From QWQI01 sp964608915 (GTDB lineage: Bacteria > Planctomycetota > Planctomycetia > Isosphaerales > Isosphaeraceae): DNA of 64,000 nt. The translations under genes were made by a program, and so were the position numbers. Below are positions 26,755 to 34,833 of the stretch, one piece after another. The notes below the pieces were generated by a model. That model saw only the letters and a program-made list of their open reading frames with translations. It did no database searches and was not told where the DNA came from. Location: positions 124,001-188,000 of the forward strand of contig CAZSQA010000003.1 in the NCBI GenBank assembly GCA_964608915.1, written 5' to 3'. The first letter of the stretch is position 1, and every line of letters starts with the position of its first letter.

Positions 26755-27927
26755 ATGAAAACCCCTAAAGTCCTCACAGGTCTGGAACAATGTGTGGCCG
26801 ACGAATTCCGGGCCTTTCGGGGCCGGCGCGTCGGCCTGATGGCGAACCCGGCGACTGTCGATCATCGCTACCGGCATCTGATCGATCTGGTGAAGGCTGC
26901 GGGGCTCCAGAACGTTCGGGTTTTCGGTCCGGAACATGGCCTGAGCGGCACGGCGCAGGATCTGGAAGCCGTGGCCGATGTCGAAAAGCGCCACCCACGC
27001 TGGGGCGTGCCGGTCATTTCGCTCTACGGAGCCGACGAATCGTCGCTGACCCCGAAAAAAGAACACCTGACCGATCTCGACGTGCTGCTCGTCGACCTGC
27101 CCGACATCGGCACGAGGTTCTACACTTTCGCGGCGACGATGATTCGCACGATGCGCGCGGCCGCGGGCACGGGGCTGAAGATGGTCGTCCTGGACCGCCC
27201 GAATCCATTGGGCGGCGATCGTACGGAAGGACCGGCAGTCAGCGAAGGATATCGATCGTTCGTCGGTGAAATCGACATGCCGATCCGCCATGGTTTGACG
27301 CTCGCCGAAATCGCGGCCAAAGTGAAGGCGAAGGAGAAGCTTGATCTCGACCTCGCTCCTGTGCCGTGCGAAGGCTGGCAGCGCAAGATGCTCTTCGCCG
27401 AAACCGGCCTGCCGTGGGTCATGCCGTCGCCCAACATGCCTACGTTCGATACGGCTTTGGTCTATCCGGGTGCCTGCCTGATCGAAGGGACGAATCTCTC
27501 GGAGGGACGGGGCACCACGCGCCCATTCGAAATTTTCGGTGCCCCCTGGCTGAACGAATCGAAACTGGCGAACGCTCTGAACTCGACTGGCTTGCGTGGA
27601 TTTTTCGCCCGAGCCGTGACGTTCAAGCCGACATTCCAGAAGCACGCCGGCGAAATTTGCGGCGGCGTACAGATTCATGTCACGGACCCGGCCGCTTTTC
27701 AGCCTGTTCGTGTCTATACGGCGGCGATCATCGCGGCCCGAGCCCAGAATCCCGACAAATTCCGCTGGCGCACGGAAGTTTACGAATTCCGCACGAATCC
27801 GATCGCCATCGACCTGCTTTTCGGCTCGGACATCGAACGTAAGCGCATCGAATCCGGAGCGACATGGAACGACGTCGCCGAACGCTGGGACGACGGCCAG
27901 GGCCCCGACACCATGGAGTTGACCTGA
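26755..27927 (+). CDS. namZ: DUF1343 protein, NamZ-type exo-beta-N-acetylmuramidase
   Basis: A 390-residue protein of the DUF1343 (GH171) family, whose characterised member NamZ removes MurNAc from the non-reducing end of peptidoglycan fragments. Family blocks are clear: Val-Gly-Leu-Met-Ala-Asn-Pro-Ala-Thr, Phe-Gly-Pro-Glu-His-Gly, Leu-Val-Asp-Leu-Pro-Asp-Ile-Gly-Thr-Arg-Phe-Tyr-Thr, Leu-Asp-Arg-Pro-Asn-Pro-Leu-Gly-Gly and Glu-Gly-Thr-Asn-Leu-Ser-Glu-Gly-Arg-Gly-Thr. The start at 26755 is chosen because the family begins just after it. No signal peptide is seen, though many relatives are exported. Together with MurQ and the BadF kinase at 41-43 kb it suggests cell-wall sugar recovery. Confidence 0.87.
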   Translation: MKTPKVLTGLEQCVADEFRAFRGRRVGLMANPATVDHRYRHLIDLVKAAGLQNVRVFGPEHGLSGTAQDLEAVADVEKRHPRWGVPVISLYGADESSLTPKKEHLTDLDVLLVDLPDIGTRFYTFAATMIRTMRAAAGTGLKMVVLDRPNPLGGDRTEGPAVSEGYRSFVGEIDMPIRHGLTLAEIAAKVKAKEKLDLDLAPVPCEGWQRKMLFAETGLPWVMPSPNMPTFDTALVYPGACLIEGTNLSEGRGTTRPFEIFGAPWLNESKLANALNSTGLRGFFARAVTFKPTFQKHAGEICGGVQIHVTDPAAFQPVRVYTAAIIAARAQNPDKFRWRTEVYEFRTNPIAIDLLFGSDIERKRIESGATWNDVAERWDDGQGPDTMELT

Positions 27928-28050
27928 TCATGCGAATCGCACAATGCCGGTGATGCTCTGACGCCGCCGTCGGTCCGAAATTCCGCGAAAAGCTCGCGAC
28001 CGTTGACACGCCCATGTCGGAAATGCGACCGAGTCCCAAAGGGAGAGCGC

Positions 28051-28935
28051 ATGGAACCTTTCGAAACCGAAGCGGCAAGTGCCACGGCAGTAGCGAGCGA
28101 ACTCGTCTGCATGGAAATCGTCGGCGGGATCAGGGCCTTCGAAGGCCGCTTCCGCACTCCGGCCGTCGACTTCTGGATTTCGACGAAGCCCTGGCAGGAC
28201 GAAGCCACCGGCGGCGACTTGCATTATGTTTCGCTGTGCGGCGGCGGTGAGACGACTCGCCTGCTCCTTGCCGACGTATCAGGCCACGGCGCACACGTTG
28301 CGGATTATTCCGAAGAACTGCGGCGGCTGGTGAAGCGGCACATCAACGCCAAGCCCCAGGCCGATTTCATGGAAGCCATGAATCGCGGCTTCGCCGAATA
28401 TGCAGCCTTGAACCGGTTCGCGACTGCCGTCGCGGCAACCTGGCTTGGCACTCGAAAAACGCTGGAGCTGTGCATCGCCGGTCATCCGCGCCCCCTTCTC
28501 TTTCGATCGACCGAAGAAACCTGGCAGGTGCTCGGTGAAGGGCCGTCGGTCGAGGCGGAATCCGTCGGCACGAGCGGCCTGCCGGTCGGCATCGACGAAG
28601 ACATCGCCTTCGAAACTTTCGAAATGGATCTCGCTCCTGGCGACACCTTGTTTTTTCATACCGATTCGCTGATCGAATCGCGCAGCCCCGAAGGCACGAT
28701 GCTCGGCGAAGCCGGCTTGTTGTCGATGGCCCAGGCCATCATGCGCGACATCGAACGCAGCGCATCCCCCGGACAGAGCCTGTTGCAAGCCGTTGCGGAT
28801 TTCCGGGGCGGCGCGGCGGCCGACGACGACGAAACCTTGATCGTCGCCAGGGTGCGACCCTATCAGGCCCGGCCCTGGCACGCCGCCGAGCGCATTCGCG
28901 TCTTCGGCAAATACTTCGGTCTCATCGATTATTGA
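28051..28935 (+). CDS. SpoIIE-type PP2C protein phosphatase, copy 1
   Basis: A 294-residue phosphatase of the PPM/SpoIIE family, which dephosphorylates Ser/Thr proteins such as anti-sigma-factor antagonists. Metal-binding acids are visible in Ala-Asp-Val-Ser-Gly-His-Gly, His-Thr-Asp-Ser-Leu-Ile-Glu and Asp-Asp-Asp-Glu-Thr-Leu. The GGGAG ribosome-binding site precedes 28051. There is no PAS, GAF or receiver domain; instead a short N-terminal segment Cys-Met-Glu-Ile-Val-Gly-Gly-Ile and a C-terminal tail (Arg-Ile-Arg-Val-Phe-Gly-Lys-Tyr-Phe) are shared with the next gene. No anti-sigma or STAS gene is nearby. Confidence 0.87.
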   Translation: MEPFETEAASATAVASELVCMEIVGGIRAFEGRFRTPAVDFWISTKPWQDEATGGDLHYVSLCGGGETTRLLLADVSGHGAHVADYSEELRRLVKRHINAKPQADFMEAMNRGFAEYAALNRFATAVAATWLGTRKTLELCIAGHPRPLLFRSTEETWQVLGEGPSVEAESVGTSGLPVGIDEDIAFETFEMDLAPGDTLFFHTDSLIESRSPEGTMLGEAGLLSMAQAIMRDIERSASPGQSLLQAVADFRGGAAADDDETLIVARVRPYQARPWHAAERIRVFGKYFGLIDY

Positions 28936-29115
28936 CGCCGGAGCTTCTCTGCCTGTCGGCGTCGTTCCCGCACCTCTCGCGCTGACTTTCATAGCGAATC
29001 CTGACACTCGCCAGAGGCTTGCGACCATTTCGCATCGATCGATCTTCACGCGCGAATAGAATGTGAGTGGGGGAAGCGTTCCTGCTCGAGACATGACAGA
29101 TCGTACGGAAAACTG

Positions 29116-29994
29116 ATGGCACTCGTCGAAGATTCAGGCTCCATCGAGCCTTACGAAATGACGTGCATGGAAATTCTGGGCGGCATCGAGGCCACCGAGC
29201 GGGCCGTGAAATGCCCGGGCATGGATGTCTGGATCCGTTCGCGGCCTTACCGCGACGAATCGACGGGCGGCGATGTCCATTATCTTTCTCTGTGCGGCGG
29301 CGGTGTGATCACGCGCGTTTTGCTGGGCGATGTCTCAGGCCATGGCGAACATGTGCGGGAATATGCCGAAGAGCTGCGGCGGCTCGTCAAGCGTCACATC
29401 GTGCGGAAGAGCCAGCGGCGATTCATGCGCGACCTGAACCGCAATTTCACCGAATATGCCGACCTGAGAAGGTTCGCCACGGCCGTGGTGATGACTTATC
29501 TCTCGCATAACCGGTCCGTCGAGATGTGTATCGCGGGACACCCCCGGCCCGCCTTCTGGAATGCTGTCCAGCGTCGCTGGTCGTTCCTGGGCGAAGGGTT
29601 GGCGTACGGAGCTTCGACTTCGATCGGCGTGACGAATCTGCCGATCGGCGTGGACGAAAAACTGGTTTACGATACGTTCCGGTTCTCACTGGCCCCCGGC
29701 GATTCGCTTCTGCTTTACACGGACGCCCTGGTCGAAGCACGCTCGCCGGACGACCGCGCGCTCGGCGAAGCCGGTCTGACGGAGATTCTCCAGTCCATCG
29801 ACCCGACGGACCTGCCAGGCTCAGCCATCGGCGAGACCTTGCTCCAGGCCGTCGCCAGCTTTCGAGGCACTCAGCCCCGTGACGACGACGAAACCCTCAT
29901 GGTCTTGAAACACACGGGAACGGGGCCCAAAGGCGCCGGGCTCTCCGAACGGCTGGACGCCGTCGTGAAGATGTTTCGCCTGAAGGACTTCTGA
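29116..29994 (+). CDS. SpoIIE-type PP2C protein phosphatase, copy 2
   Basis: A 292-residue paralogue of the preceding gene, 180 bases downstream. It keeps the N-terminal Cys-Met-Glu-Ile-Leu-Gly-Gly-Ile, the metal-binding Gly-Asp-Val-Ser-Gly-His-Gly, Tyr-Thr-Asp-Ala-Leu-Val-Glu and Asp-Asp-Asp-Glu-Thr-Leu, and the same kind of C-terminal tail (Arg-Leu-Asp-Ala-Val-Val-Lys-Met-Phe). All phosphatase acids are intact, so both copies should be active. The pair arose by tandem duplication and has diverged mostly in the loop after Glu-Gly-Leu/Pro, which could set different targets. Confidence 0.87.
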   Translation: MALVEDSGSIEPYEMTCMEILGGIEATERAVKCPGMDVWIRSRPYRDESTGGDVHYLSLCGGGVITRVLLGDVSGHGEHVREYAEELRRLVKRHIVRKSQRRFMRDLNRNFTEYADLRRFATAVVMTYLSHNRSVEMCIAGHPRPAFWNAVQRRWSFLGEGLAYGASTSIGVTNLPIGVDEKLVYDTFRFSLAPGDSLLLYTDALVEARSPDDRALGEAGLTEILQSIDPTDLPGSAIGETLLQAVASFRGTQPRDDDETLMVLKHTGTGPKGAGLSERLDAVVKMFRLKDF

Positions 29995-30064
29995 AGCCGT
30001 TTCAGCTTTCAGCGAGGGAAATCACGTAACGCGGCGAACCGTCGACACGATGCCGCAAGTCGCT

Positions 30065-30547
30065 TCAATGGTTCTCTTTGGCGTGCAGGGCGGCATGTTC
30101 TTCGGCGGTGGTGGGGCGCGTGTCGGGGCCCCTGCGCCGGGTCAGCTCGATCCGGTCCAGAAATTTCACGTTGGCGCAGTCGTCCAGCTGGCTGGTGTGG
30201 CAAGCTGTGTATTCCTTGAGCACGAGCCGGAACGGGCCGCCTTTTTTGACGTCGAGCGGGGCACCTTCGAAGCGATACACGAGTAGGCCGACGGCCCGGA
30301 TTTCGGCGAGCGGTACCGACACGTGGAAGTCGTCACGAGAAGCGTGAAGCGTCAGGTGATCGGCTTCGGCCAGGGGGCAAGCCAATGCCAGAATCGATTC
30401 GAGCGTGACCGCGTCGCCGCCCTTGCCTTTGGCCAGCCTGGAAACGTCCGCCACCTGAGCGTCGCCAGGCAAGGCGGTGAATTCGGAAAACGTCAGAGAT
30501 AGCGGGTTTTGTACCAGGCCGTCGACAATCAGAGAAGCATCTTTCAC
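30065..30547 (-). CDS. Molybdopterin-oxidoreductase-fold protein lacking the Mo-ligand Cys
   Basis: A 160-residue protein with the sulfite-oxidase/YedY-like fold: it opens Ile-Val-Asp-Gly-Leu-Val-Gln-Asn-Pro-Leu-Ser-Leu-Thr and contains the usual Leu-Val-Tyr-Arg-Phe-Glu-Gly-Ala-Pro-Leu and Gly-Pro-Phe-Arg-Leu-Val stretches. The Cys that binds molybdenum in Cys-Val-Glu-Gly-Trp is replaced (the region reads Val-Ala-Asp-Val-Ser-Arg-Leu). Two other cysteines and a His occur as Ala-Cys-His-Thr-Ser and Asp-Asp-Cys-Ala. Cofactor binding is doubtful. The start is GTG at 30547; no signal peptide. It is divergent from the surface-protein operon. Confidence 0.75.
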   Translation of the reverse strand: MKDASLIVDGLVQNPLSLTFSEFTALPGDAQVADVSRLAKGKGGDAVTLESILALACPLAEADHLTLHASRDDFHVSVPLAEIRAVGLLVYRFEGAPLDVKKGGPFRLVLKEYTACHTSQLDDCANVKFLDRIELTRRRGPDTRPTTAEEHAALHAKENH

Positions 30548-30857
30548 GATCTGTTCACTCGCTCGAAAAGCTGACGATCGATGTGGAAAAGTGGGGCCAT
30601 ACGAAAGGCCCGGGCGTTGATCTCGCCGATTTCGCGTGGCCGGCGACAGGGTTCCTTTTGACCCCTTCGGATTCCGCAGTTATGATGATAGCGTGCTTAG
30701 ACGGCCGTTGCGAATCGGTCTCGTGGTTCAGGCTGAATTTCGTTCGGTCGGCCGCGAAACGACGATTCGCTCTCAGGGCTCACTTGCGGCACGACCCTCC
30801 GGCCGGCTTCCGGCCCAACACCCGACCCGCTCCCGGACAGACACGGAAAAATTCGCC
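30548..30857. other. Divergent intergenic region
   Basis: About 310 bases between the minus-strand molybdopterin-fold gene and the DUF1501 gene. It carries the promoter at 30658-30686 and then a long leader of about 165 bases. The downstream frame stays open through the leader but is Arg/Ser-rich with no signal peptide, so it is treated as untranslated. Confidence 0.5.
30658..30686 (+). promoter_or_regulatory. Near-consensus sigma70 promoter of the surface-protein operon
   Basis: TTGACC (30658-30663) and TATGAT (30681-30686) are separated by exactly 17 bases. Transcription should begin near 30693 and run through the four genes to 40955, as gaps there are 62, 71 and -4 bases. Confidence 0.7.
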
Positions 30858-32231
30858 ATGATCCGGCTCGATGCGCAACGGAAAGTCCATTTGTGCGGCG
30901 GCGTCAGCCGACGTGATTTCCTCCATGCCGGCGCACTGCCGATGTTCGGCCTGGGAATGACGCAAGCCGCCGCGGCCCAGGCCGCGACGCAGGCCGCCGA
31001 TAACGGCATGAACTGCATCATGCTGTTTCTCGTCGGGGCCCCGTCGCAAATCGACTGCTGGGACATGAAACCGGACGCCCCCGCGGAAATTCGCGGGCCA
31101 TTCAAGCCGATCGAGACGAACGTTCCCGGCATTTTCGTGTCGGAGATCTTCCCCCGGCTGGCCACGATGATGGACAAAGTCTCGCTCGTGCGTTCGACCT
31201 ACCACCAGGCGACGGCCATTCACGACACAGGCTATCAGATGATGCAGACGGGCCGGCTGTTCGGCCCGGGTATCGAACACCCGCCCTACGGCAGCGTCAT
31301 GGCCTGGCACAAGGGCCCGAAGGGCGATGCCCCGCCCTATGTCCTGCTCCCCAAACCGATCGGAGCCACCGGCGGCAACCTGCCGCATGCTCACGGTGCG
31401 GGTTATCTGGGCAAAACGTATGACCCGTTCATCCTCAATGCCGACCCGAACGCCGCCGATTTTCAGGTTCCCGACCTGTTACCGCCGGATTACGTGACGG
31501 CCGTGCGGTCCGAAAGACGTCGAAGCATGCGGAAAGCGATCGAGGGCAATATGAACGCCTTCGAGGCATCGGCTGAAGCGAAGCTGCTGGATGCGAATTT
31601 CCGTCAGGCCTATGCCATCATGTCGTCGAAAAAGACACGTGAGGCCTTTGACCTGAAGAAGGAAGCCGACGACGTGCGCGACCGCTACGGCAGAACTCGA
31701 TTCGGCCAGTCGTGCCTTATGGCCCGGCGGCTGATCGAAGCCGGCGTGCGATTCGTTACCGTGAACATGTTCGAAACGGTCTTCAACGAAGTCACCTGGG
31801 ACATTCACGGTTCCGCCCCGTTCACGTCCATCGAAGGGCTGAAGGACGAAGTCGCCCCCAACTTCGACCGTGCCTATACCGCCCTGCTCGAGGACCTCTA
31901 CCGTAGCGGAATCTTGTCGAACACTATGGTTCTGGCCTTCGGCGAATTCGGCCGGACTCCCAAAATCAACCCCGCAGGCGGCCGAGACCATCACCCGGGC
32001 GTTTGGACGAGCCTGTTCGCGGGCGGGCCGTTCAAGGGAGGTACCGTCGTCGGAGAGTCGGACGAAATCGGCGGATCGCCGAAAACTCGCCCCGTGACCA
32101 CCGGCGAAATCGCCGCGACCGTCTATCACGGTTTGGGCCTGAAACCCGACCTCGAACTGCGTGGACCCGGCAACCGGCCAATCCGGCTCGTCGAAAACGG
32201 CAACGAACCGATCCACGAGCTGTTCGCCTGA
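30858..32231 (+). CDS. DUF1501 protein with Tat-like signal
   Basis: A 457-residue member of the planctomycete DUF1501 family, a sulfatase/alkaline-phosphatase-like fold of unknown activity. The N-terminus contains Ser-Arg-Arg-Asp-Phe-Leu, a twin-arginine export motif, followed by a hydrophobic stretch. Family blocks include Leu-Val-Gly-Ala-Pro-Ser-Gln-Ile-Asp, Gly-Glu-Phe-Gly-Arg-Thr-Pro-Lys and Gly-Gly-Arg-Asp-His-His-Pro. DUF1501 genes almost always accompany DUF1549/DUF1553 cytochrome proteins, as here, where that gene begins 62 bases later. The pair is thought to act at the cell surface, function unproven. Confidence 0.88.
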   Translation: MIRLDAQRKVHLCGGVSRRDFLHAGALPMFGLGMTQAAAAQAATQAADNGMNCIMLFLVGAPSQIDCWDMKPDAPAEIRGPFKPIETNVPGIFVSEIFPRLATMMDKVSLVRSTYHQATAIHDTGYQMMQTGRLFGPGIEHPPYGSVMAWHKGPKGDAPPYVLLPKPIGATGGNLPHAHGAGYLGKTYDPFILNADPNAADFQVPDLLPPDYVTAVRSERRRSMRKAIEGNMNAFEASAEAKLLDANFRQAYAIMSSKKTREAFDLKKEADDVRDRYGRTRFGQSCLMARRLIEAGVRFVTVNMFETVFNEVTWDIHGSAPFTSIEGLKDEVAPNFDRAYTALLEDLYRSGILSNTMVLAFGEFGRTPKINPAGGRDHHPGVWTSLFAGGPFKGGTVVGESDEIGGSPKTRPVTTGEIAATVYHGLGLKPDLELRGPGNRPIRLVENGNEPIHELFA

Positions 32232-32293
32232 CGAATTGCACCGCCGCGTTCCGTTCGTACAGGTCCGGACGCCGTTCACCCTGGAATGACACC

Positions 32294-34762
32294 ATGCGTA
32301 ATTTCTTTGCTGCCTCGTTCCTGGTGATCGCCACGGCCGTCACCGGATCGGCCCAGACGGATGCCTCACGGCCCGTGATCGTTCCGGGCGTCATCGACCT
32401 GAAGACGATCGACAGTGTCGAAAGCCTGTCTCTGCTGCTTCTCGACCCTGCGGGTGTCGCGGTCAAGGATCTCTCCTCCGACGCGGTGTGGCGAGTCGAT
32501 CCCCCGGATCTGGCCCGCCTGGATCCCGGCCCGACGCTCGTACCCCTGCGAAGCGGCGAAGGCAAGCTGATCGCCCGGGCCTCAAACGGAAAATCGGCCG
32601 AAACGAAGATCCGCATCGCCAGCCCCGCGGTCAGGCAAATCTGGAGCTACGAAAACCACGTCATGCCGGTTCTGACCAAAGCTGGCTGCAACTCCGGCCC
32701 TTGCCACGGGGCGATGGCCGGCAAAAGCGGGCTGAGGCTTTCCCTGCGGGGCTACGCTCCGGAGGTGGACCACGACGCCCTCGTTCGCCAGGCGAGTGGC
32801 AGGCGAATCCGCCCGGGTATCCCGGAAGAAAGCCTGGTTTTATGGAAGGCGACCGGGGTCGTGCCACATGGCGGCGGTACGCGTCTGGCCGCAGGCAGCC
32901 GCGATTATCGAGTCATCGCCGACTGGATCTCGGCCGGCGCCCCTGGCCCGCAGGCCAATTCCCCTCAAGTGGTTCGGATCGAAGCGTCACCCGCTCGGGC
33001 CAGGTTCGAAGCCGGCGAGCGTGGCCGGGTCACGGTCCGGGCGATTTCGAGCGACGGTACGTCCGAAGACGTCACCGGCTGGGCCAAGTTCGGCACGACG
33101 GATTCGACGATTCTGGCCGTGGACGAGGATGGCCGCTTCCGGGCCGAAAATCCCGGTGAAGCCCACGTCACCGTCTGGTACGCCAATCAGGTGACGACCG
33201 TTCCCGTGTCGGTTCCGAATCCGGCGAAAGTCGACCCGAAACTCTTTGCCCAGGCCCCCCGTCACAACAAGATTGACGAAATCAACCTGACCAAACTTCA
33301 GGCCCTGGGGCTGCCTCCTTCACCCGACGCAGGAGATGCCGCATGGCTGCGCCGGGCCACGCTCGACATCACGGGCCAACTCCCTGCCCCGGAGCGTCTC
33401 AAGTCGTTTCTGGCGGATACCGCTCCCGACAAAAGGCGACAGGAAGTCACCCGCCTGCTGGCCACCACCGAGGCGATCGATTATTGGGCCTATCAGTGGT
33501 CCGATCTGCTGCTGGTTTCGTCCAACAAACTCTCGACACCCGCACTCTGGGCCTTCTACGGATTCGTCCGCGAAAGCGTGGCCGCTAATGAGCCGTGGGA
33601 CAAATTCGTGCGCCGGATCGTCACGGCCAAAGGCAGCTCGCTCACGGAAGGGGCCGGTAATTTCTACGCCATCCACCGCGACCCGACGGACCTCACCGAA
33701 ACCTCCAGCGTCGCCTTCCTCGGCCTCTCCCTCACCTGCGCACGTTGCCATAACCATCCGATGGAAAAGTGGACACAAGATCAGTACTACGGCTTTGCCT
33801 CGATGCTCGGCCGGGTTGGGTTGAAAGACGGCGATGCGGCCGGCGAAGTGATCGTGAGCGATCGCCCCGATGGCGAAATTTATCACCCGCGCCGTGGCAA
33901 GCCGATGCCGCCCCAGCCGCTGGACGCTCCCGCGCTCACGGCACCGGACTCCCGCAATCGCCGTGACGCTCTGGCCGACTGGATGACTGCCCCCGAAAAT
34001 CCCCTGTTCGCCAGGGCGATCGTGAACCGGGTCTGGAAGAAATTCTTCGGCCGGGGCCTGGTCGCCGACGAAGACGACATCAAGGCCACCGCCCCGCCCT
34101 GGGACGCGGACCTGCTGGCATGGCTCGAGGCCGACTTCAAGGCCCACGGGTTCGACATGCGGCACCTCGTGACGACGATCGCCACATCGGCCGTGTATGC
34201 CAGATCGCCGGATCCTCTGCCGGGAAACCGGTCTGACACGCTTTATCTTTCTCGCAGCGTTCCCCGGCGTCTGCCTGCGGAAGTGCTGCTGGATGTGCTT
34301 TCGCAAGTGACCGAAGTGCCGACCTCCTTCGCCGGCTTCCCGGAAAAGTGGCGGGCCGTGCAATTGCCGGATTCGAAAGTGGCCAACGGCTTTCTTTCGG
34401 CTTTCGGGCGGCCCGAACGACTGACGACTTGCTCCTGCGAGCGATCGAACGAGCCTTCCGTCGCCCAGGCCCTGAACCTGGCCAACGGCGAAGCGCTCAA
34501 CGGCAAGCTGCGGTCGGAAAAAGGCCTGCCGCGCCGGTGGGCCGATTCGCCCATGAGCGAAGATGAGATCGTCGAAGGCCTGTTCCTGAAGGCCCTCACC
34601 CGGCAACCGACGCCGGCGGAACGCGCGAAACTCGTCACCGGCCTGCAAGAAGCCTTGGCCGGAATCGACGATCCCGCCAAACGGAAGGAAGCCAGACGCA
34701 CTGCGGTCGAAGATCTCTTCTGGGCCGTTCTCACGAGCGACGAATGCCTGTTCAACCATTGA
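32294..34762 (+). CDS. DUF1549/DUF1553 planctomycete surface protein
   Basis: An 822-residue exported protein. After a signal peptide (residues 1-19) come an N-terminal beta domain, a cytochrome-like segment with Gly-Cys-Asn-Ser-Gly-Pro-Cys-His-Gly, a BIG2-type Ig-like domain (about 230-310), the DUF1549 domain with Cys-Ala-Arg-Cys-His-Asn-His-Pro, and the DUF1553 domain ending with Leu-Thr-Ser-Asp-Glu-Cys-Leu-Phe-Asn-His. The second cysteine motif fits a c-type haem; the first has four residues between cysteines and may bind haem in an atypical way. Start 32294 is chosen because it gives the signal peptide. Redox or cell-envelope roles have been proposed only by association. Confidence 0.88.
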   Translation: MRNFFAASFLVIATAVTGSAQTDASRPVIVPGVIDLKTIDSVESLSLLLLDPAGVAVKDLSSDAVWRVDPPDLARLDPGPTLVPLRSGEGKLIARASNGKSAETKIRIASPAVRQIWSYENHVMPVLTKAGCNSGPCHGAMAGKSGLRLSLRGYAPEVDHDALVRQASGRRIRPGIPEESLVLWKATGVVPHGGGTRLAAGSRDYRVIADWISAGAPGPQANSPQVVRIEASPARARFEAGERGRVTVRAISSDGTSEDVTGWAKFGTTDSTILAVDEDGRFRAENPGEAHVTVWYANQVTTVPVSVPNPAKVDPKLFAQAPRHNKIDEINLTKLQALGLPPSPDAGDAAWLRRATLDITGQLPAPERLKSFLADTAPDKRRQEVTRLLATTEAIDYWAYQWSDLLLVSSNKLSTPALWAFYGFVRESVAANEPWDKFVRRIVTAKGSSLTEGAGNFYAIHRDPTDLTETSSVAFLGLSLTCARCHNHPMEKWTQDQYYGFASMLGRVGLKDGDAAGEVIVSDRPDGEIYHPRRGKPMPPQPLDAPALTAPDSRNRRDALADWMTAPENPLFARAIVNRVWKKFFGRGLVADEDDIKATAPPWDADLLAWLEADFKAHGFDMRHLVTTIATSAVYARSPDPLPGNRSDTLYLSRSVPRRLPAEVLLDVLSQVTEVPTSFAGFPEKWRAVQLPDSKVANGFLSAFGRPERLTTCSCERSNEPSVAQALNLANGEALNGKLRSEKGLPRRWADSPMSEDEIVEGLFLKALTRQPTPAERAKLVTGLQEALAGIDDPAKRKEARRTAVEDLFWAVLTSDECLFNH

Positions 34763-34833
34763 TTTCGACACAAGATCTGACTGGCCGGGAAGTTCCGCAC
34801 AACGGCCGACCAGTCGCCAAGGGACCGTCACGT

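Noticed and set aside
28001..28040. TTGACA ahead of the first phosphatase gene as a promoter
   Set aside because: No TATAAT-like sequence lies 15-19 bases downstream; the region is GC-rich.
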